Below are positions 59,601 through 64,000 of a stretch of DNA of 64,000 nucleotides, piece after piece (position 1 is the first letter of the stretch; every line of letters begins with the position of its first letter). The DNA comes from Pratylenchus scribneri (Eukaryota; Nematoda; Chromadorea; Rhabditida; Pratylenchidae). Both the position numbers and the translations under genes were made by a program. The DNA lies in assembly GCA_030063045.1 (NCBI GenBank), contig JAQSEB010000003.1:1054001-1118000 (forward strand), written 5' to 3'. The notes below the pieces were generated by a model. That model saw only the letters and a list, made by a program, of their open reading frames with translations. It ran no database searches and was not told where the DNA came from.

Positions 59601-62600
59601 CTCCATCTAATTCTACAGGCGAATGTCAATTTATTTTTATTCAATTCATCCATATTGATTTTTTATGAATTTTTGAATATATTATATCCATATATGGGGT
59701 ATTTAAGGTGTTTGAAACATTTTATGGTCTAGGTTTTGAACTTTTTTGAAATTTTTTTAATTCCATCGTATTCTCCATCTAATTCTACAGGCGAACGTCA
59801 ATTTATTTTTATTCAATTCATCCATATTGATTTTTTATGAATTTTTGAATATATTATATCCATATATGGGGTATTTAAGGTGTTTGAAACATTTTATGGT
59901 CTAGGTTTTGAACTTTTTTGAAATTTTTTTAATTCCATCGTATTCTCCATCTAATTCTACAGGCGAATGTCAATTTATTTTTATTCAATTCATCCATATT
60001 GATTTTTTATGAATTTTTGAATATATTATTTCCATATATGGGGTATTTAAGGTGTTTGAAACATTTTATGGTCTAGGTTTTGAACTTTTTTGAAATTTTT
60101 TTAATTCCATCGTATTCTCCATCTAATTCTACAGGCGAATGTCAATTTATTTTTATTCAATTCATCCATATTGATTTTTTATGAATTTTTGAATATATTA
60201 TATCCATATATGGGGTATTTAAGGTGTTTGAAACATTTTATGGCCTAGGTTTTGAACTTTTTTGAAATTTTTTTAATTCCATCGTATTCTCCATCTAATT
60301 CTACAGGCGAACGTCAATTTATTTTTATTCAATTCATCCATATTGATTTTTTATGAATTTTTGAATATATTATATCCATATATGGGGTATTTAAGGGGTT
60401 TGAAACATTTTATGGCCTAGGTTTTGAACTTTTTTGAAATTTTTTTAATTCCATCGTATTCTCCATCTAATTCTACAGGCGAATGTCAATTTATTTTTAT
60501 TCAATTCATCCATATTGATTTTTTATGAATTTTTGAATATATTATATCCATATATGGGGTATTTAAGGTGTTTGAAACATTTTATGGCCTAGCTTTTGAA
60601 CTTTTTTGAAATTTTTTTAATTCCATCGTATTCTCCATCTAATTCTACAGGCGAACGTCAATTTATTTTTATTCAATTCATCCATATTGATTTTTTATGA
60701 ATTTTTGAATATATTATATCCATATATGGGGTATTTAAGGTGTTTGAAACATTTTATGGTCTAGGTTTTGAACTTTTTTGAAATTTTTTTAATTCCATCG
60801 TATTCTCCATCTAATTCTACAGGCGAATGTCAATTTATTTTTATTCAATTCATCCATATTGATTTTTTATGAATTTTTGAATATATTATATCCATATATG
60901 GGGTATTTAAGGTGTTTGAAACATTTTATGGTCTAGGTTTTGAACTTTTTTGAAATTTTTTTAATTCCATCGTATTCTCCATCTAATTCTACAGGCGAAT
61001 GTCAATTTATTTTTATTCAATTCATCCATATTGATTTTTTATGAATTTTTGAATATATTATATCCATATATGGGGTATTTAAGGTGTTTGAAACATTTTA
61101 TGGCCTAGCTTTTGAACTTTTTTGAAATTTTTTTAATTCCATCGTATTCTCCATCTAATTCTACAGGCGAATGTCAATTTATTTTTATTCAATTCATCCA
61201 TATTGATTTTTTATGAATTTTTGAATATATTATATCCATATATGGGGTATTTAAGGTGTTTGAAACATTTTATGGCCTAGGTTTTGAACTTTTTTGAAAT
61301 TTTTTTAATTCCATCGTATTCTCCATCTAATTCTACAGGCGAATGTCAATTTATTTTTATTCAATTCATCCATATTGATTTTTTATGAATTTTTGAATAT
61401 ATTATATCCATATATGGGGTATTTAAGGTGTTTGAAACATTTTATGGCCTAGGTTTTGAACTTTTTTGAAATTTTTTTAATTCCATCGTATTCTCCATCT
61501 AATTCTACAGGCGAATGTCAATTTATTTTTATTCAATTCATCCATATTGATTTTTTATGAATTTTTGAATATATTATTTCCATATATGGGGTATTTAAGG
61601 TGTTTGAAACATTTTATGGTCTAGGTTTTGAACTTTTTTGAAATTTTTTTAATTCCATCGTATTCTCCATCTAATTCTACAGGCGAACGTCAATTTATTT
61701 TTATTCAATTCATCCATATTGATTTTTTATGAATTTTTGAATATATTATATCCATATATGGGGTATTTAAGGTGTTTGAAACATTTTATGGTCTAGGTTT
61801 TGAACTTTTTTGAAATTTTTTTAATTCCATCGTATTCTCCATCTAATTCTACAGGCGAACGTCAATTTATTTTTATTCAATTCATCCATATTGATTTTTT
61901 ATGAATTTTTGAATATATTATATCCATATATGGGGTATTTAAGGTGTTTGAAACATTTTATGGTCTAGGTTTTGAACTTTTTTGAAATTTTTTTAATTCC
62001 ATCGTATTCTCCATCTAATTCTACAGGCGAATGTCAATTTATTTTTATTCAATTCATCCATATTGATTTTTTATGAATTTTTGAATATATTATATCCATA
62101 TATGGGGTATTTAAGGTGTTTGAAACATTTTATGGTCTAGGTTTTGAACTTTTTTGAAATTTTTTTAATTCCATCGTATTCTCCATCTAATTCTACAGGC
62201 GAACGTCAATTTATTTTTATTCAATTCATCCATATTGATTTTTTATGAATTTTTGAATATATTATATCCATATATGGGGTATTTAAGGTGTTTGAAACAT
62301 TTTATGGTCTAGGTTTTGAACTTTTTTGAAATTTTTTTAATTCCATCGTATTCTCCATCTAATTCTACAGGCGAATGTCAATTTATTTTTATTCAATTCA
62401 TCCATATTGATTTTTTATGAATTTTTGAATATATTATTTCCATATATGGGGTATTTAAGGTGTTTGAAACATTTTATGGTCTAGGTTTTGAACTTTTTTG
62501 AAATTTTTTTAATTCCATCGTATTCTCCATCTAATTCTACAGGCGAATGTCAATTTATTTTTATTCAATTCATCCATATTGATTTTTTATGAATTTTTGA

Positions 62601-64000
62601 ATATATTATTTCCATATATGGGGTATTTAAGGTGTTTGAAACATTTTATGGTCTAGGTTTTGAACTTTTTTGAAATTTTTTTAATTCCATCGTATTCTCC
62701 ATCTAATTCTACAGGCGAATGTCAATTTATTTTTATTCAATTCATCCATATTGATTTTTTATGAATTTTTGAATATATTATTTCCATATATGGGGTATTT
62801 AAGGTGTTTGAAACATTTTATGGTCTAGGTTTTGAACTTTTTTGAAATTTTTTTAATTCCTTCGTATTCTCCATCTAATTCTACAGGCGAATGTCAATTT
62901 ATTTTTATTCAATTCATCCATATTGATTTTTTATGAATTTTTGAATATATTATTTCCATATATGGGGTATTTAAGGTGTTTGAAACATTTTATGGTCTAG
63001 GTTTTGAACTTTTTTGAAATTTTTTTAATTCCATCGTATTCTCCATCTAATTCTACAGGCGAATGTCAATTTATTTTTATTCAATTCATCCATATTGATT
63101 TTTTATGAATTTTTGAATATATTATATCCATATATGGGGTATTTAAGGTGTTTGAAACATTTTATGGCCTAGGTTTTGAACTTTTTTGAAATTTTTTTTA
63201 TTCCATCGTATTCTCCATCTAATTCTACAGGCGAACGTCAATTTATTTTTATTCAATTCATCCATATTGATTTTTTATGAATTTTTGAATATATTATATC
63301 CATATATGGGGTATTTAAGGTGTTTGAAACATTTTATGGCCTAGGTTTTGAACTTTTTTGAAATTTTTTTAATTCCATCGTATTCTCCATCTAATTCTAC
63401 AGGCGAATGTCAATTTATTTTTATTCAATTCATCCATATTGATTTTTTATGAATTTTTGAATATATTATATCCATATATGGGGTATTTAAGGTGTTTGAA
63501 ACATTTTATGGCCTAGCTTTTGAACTTTTTTGAAATTTTTTTAATTCCATCGTATTCTCCATCTAATTCTACAGGCGAATGTCAATTTATTTTTATTCAA
63601 TTCATCCATATTGATTTTTTATGAATTTTTGAATATATTATATCCATATATGGGGTATTTAAGGTGTTTGAAACATTTTATGGCCTAGGTTTTGAACTTT
63701 TTTGAAATTTTTTTAATTCCATCGTATTCTCCATCTAATTCTACAGGCGAATGTCAATTTATTTTTATTCAATTCATCCATATTGATTTTTTATGAATTT
63801 TTGAATATATTATATCCATATATGGGGTATTTAAGGTGTTTGAAACATTTTATGGCCTAGGTTTTGAACTTTTTTGAAATTTTTTTAATTCCATCGTATT
63901 CTCCATCTAATTCTACAGGCGAATGTCAATTTATTTTTATTCAATTCATCCATATTGATTTTTTATGAATTTTTGAATATATTATTTCCATATATGGGGT
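48837..64000. repeat. Satellite II: head-to-tail array, about 172-bp monomer, about 88 copies, continues past the window
   Basis: Shared landmarks are ATTGATTTTTTATGAATTT, ATCCATATATGGGGTATTTA, AAACATTTTATGG, TCTCCATCTAATTCTACAGG and CGTCAATTTATTTTTATTCA. Spacing between successive CAGGCGAA words is 171-172 bp. Polymorphic sites are GCGAACGTC/GCGAATGTC, GGCCTAGG/GGTCTAGG, TATATCCA/TATTTCCA and AAGGTG/AAGGGG. Copies from about 50.6 kb on are very alike, which points to recent expansion. No gene is present. Confidence 0.97.

Noticed and set aside
23221..64000. CRISPR-like array
   Set aside because: There are no short repeats with unique spacers; the whole 170-172 bp unit repeats, as in satellite DNA, and the genes are eukaryotic.

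Overview
The window looks like a nematode nuclear genome. It has very AT-rich non-coding DNA, many small exons split by 44-760 bp introns, a copine gene, a phosphoglycolate-phosphatase-like gene, short secreted Cys-rich proteins, many short inverted-repeat elements, and then more than 40 kb of satellite DNA. Several GC-AG introns and the GCC/TTG-rich exons would suit a tylenchid (plant-parasitic clade), but I cannot name a genus and hold this loosely.

Layout. 1-430: a Cys-rich secretory gene on the minus strand, cut by the window edge. 430-4.7 kb: gene-poor, with three inverted-repeat elements (980-1143, 1905-2133, 2805-3284) and a possible decayed gene (1366-1807). About 4.75-14.0 kb: a copine gene of about 19 exons (C2A-C2B-vWA plus a Ser/Gly/Gln-rich tail), with a 243-bp inverted-repeat element in its first intron. 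15.1-16.7 kb: a short multi-pass membrane protein resembling the N-terminal half of otopetrins; an element with a tRNA-like segment lies just upstream. 16.9-17.1 kb: a tiny secreted Cys-rich gene. 17.5-19.0 kb: a minisatellite and nested foldback elements. 19.25-23.03 kb: a HAD-family phosphatase locus with two homologous first exons and one set of downstream exons. 23.2-48.8 kb: satellite I, about 170 bp period, roughly 150 monomers. 48.8 kb to the window end: satellite II, about 172 bp period, roughly 88 monomers, continuing beyond the window.

Three points stand out. (1) The two satellites have nearly equal monomer lengths and share landmarks in the same order, so they look like diverged branches of one ancestor, with intermediate monomers at their junction and long blocks duplicated inside each array. 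(2) The phosphatase locus has one first exon with an intact DxDG catalytic motif and a second in which the second Asp is Gly; both end in the same splice phase, so alternative first exons could give active and inactive forms. (3) The copine has lost the usual metal-binding residues in both C2 domains and in the vWA MIDAS, while its fold-defining segments are kept; three of its introns read best as GC-AG.

All exon boundaries come from reading frames, splice-site phase and family resemblance by eye. No alignment or search was run.
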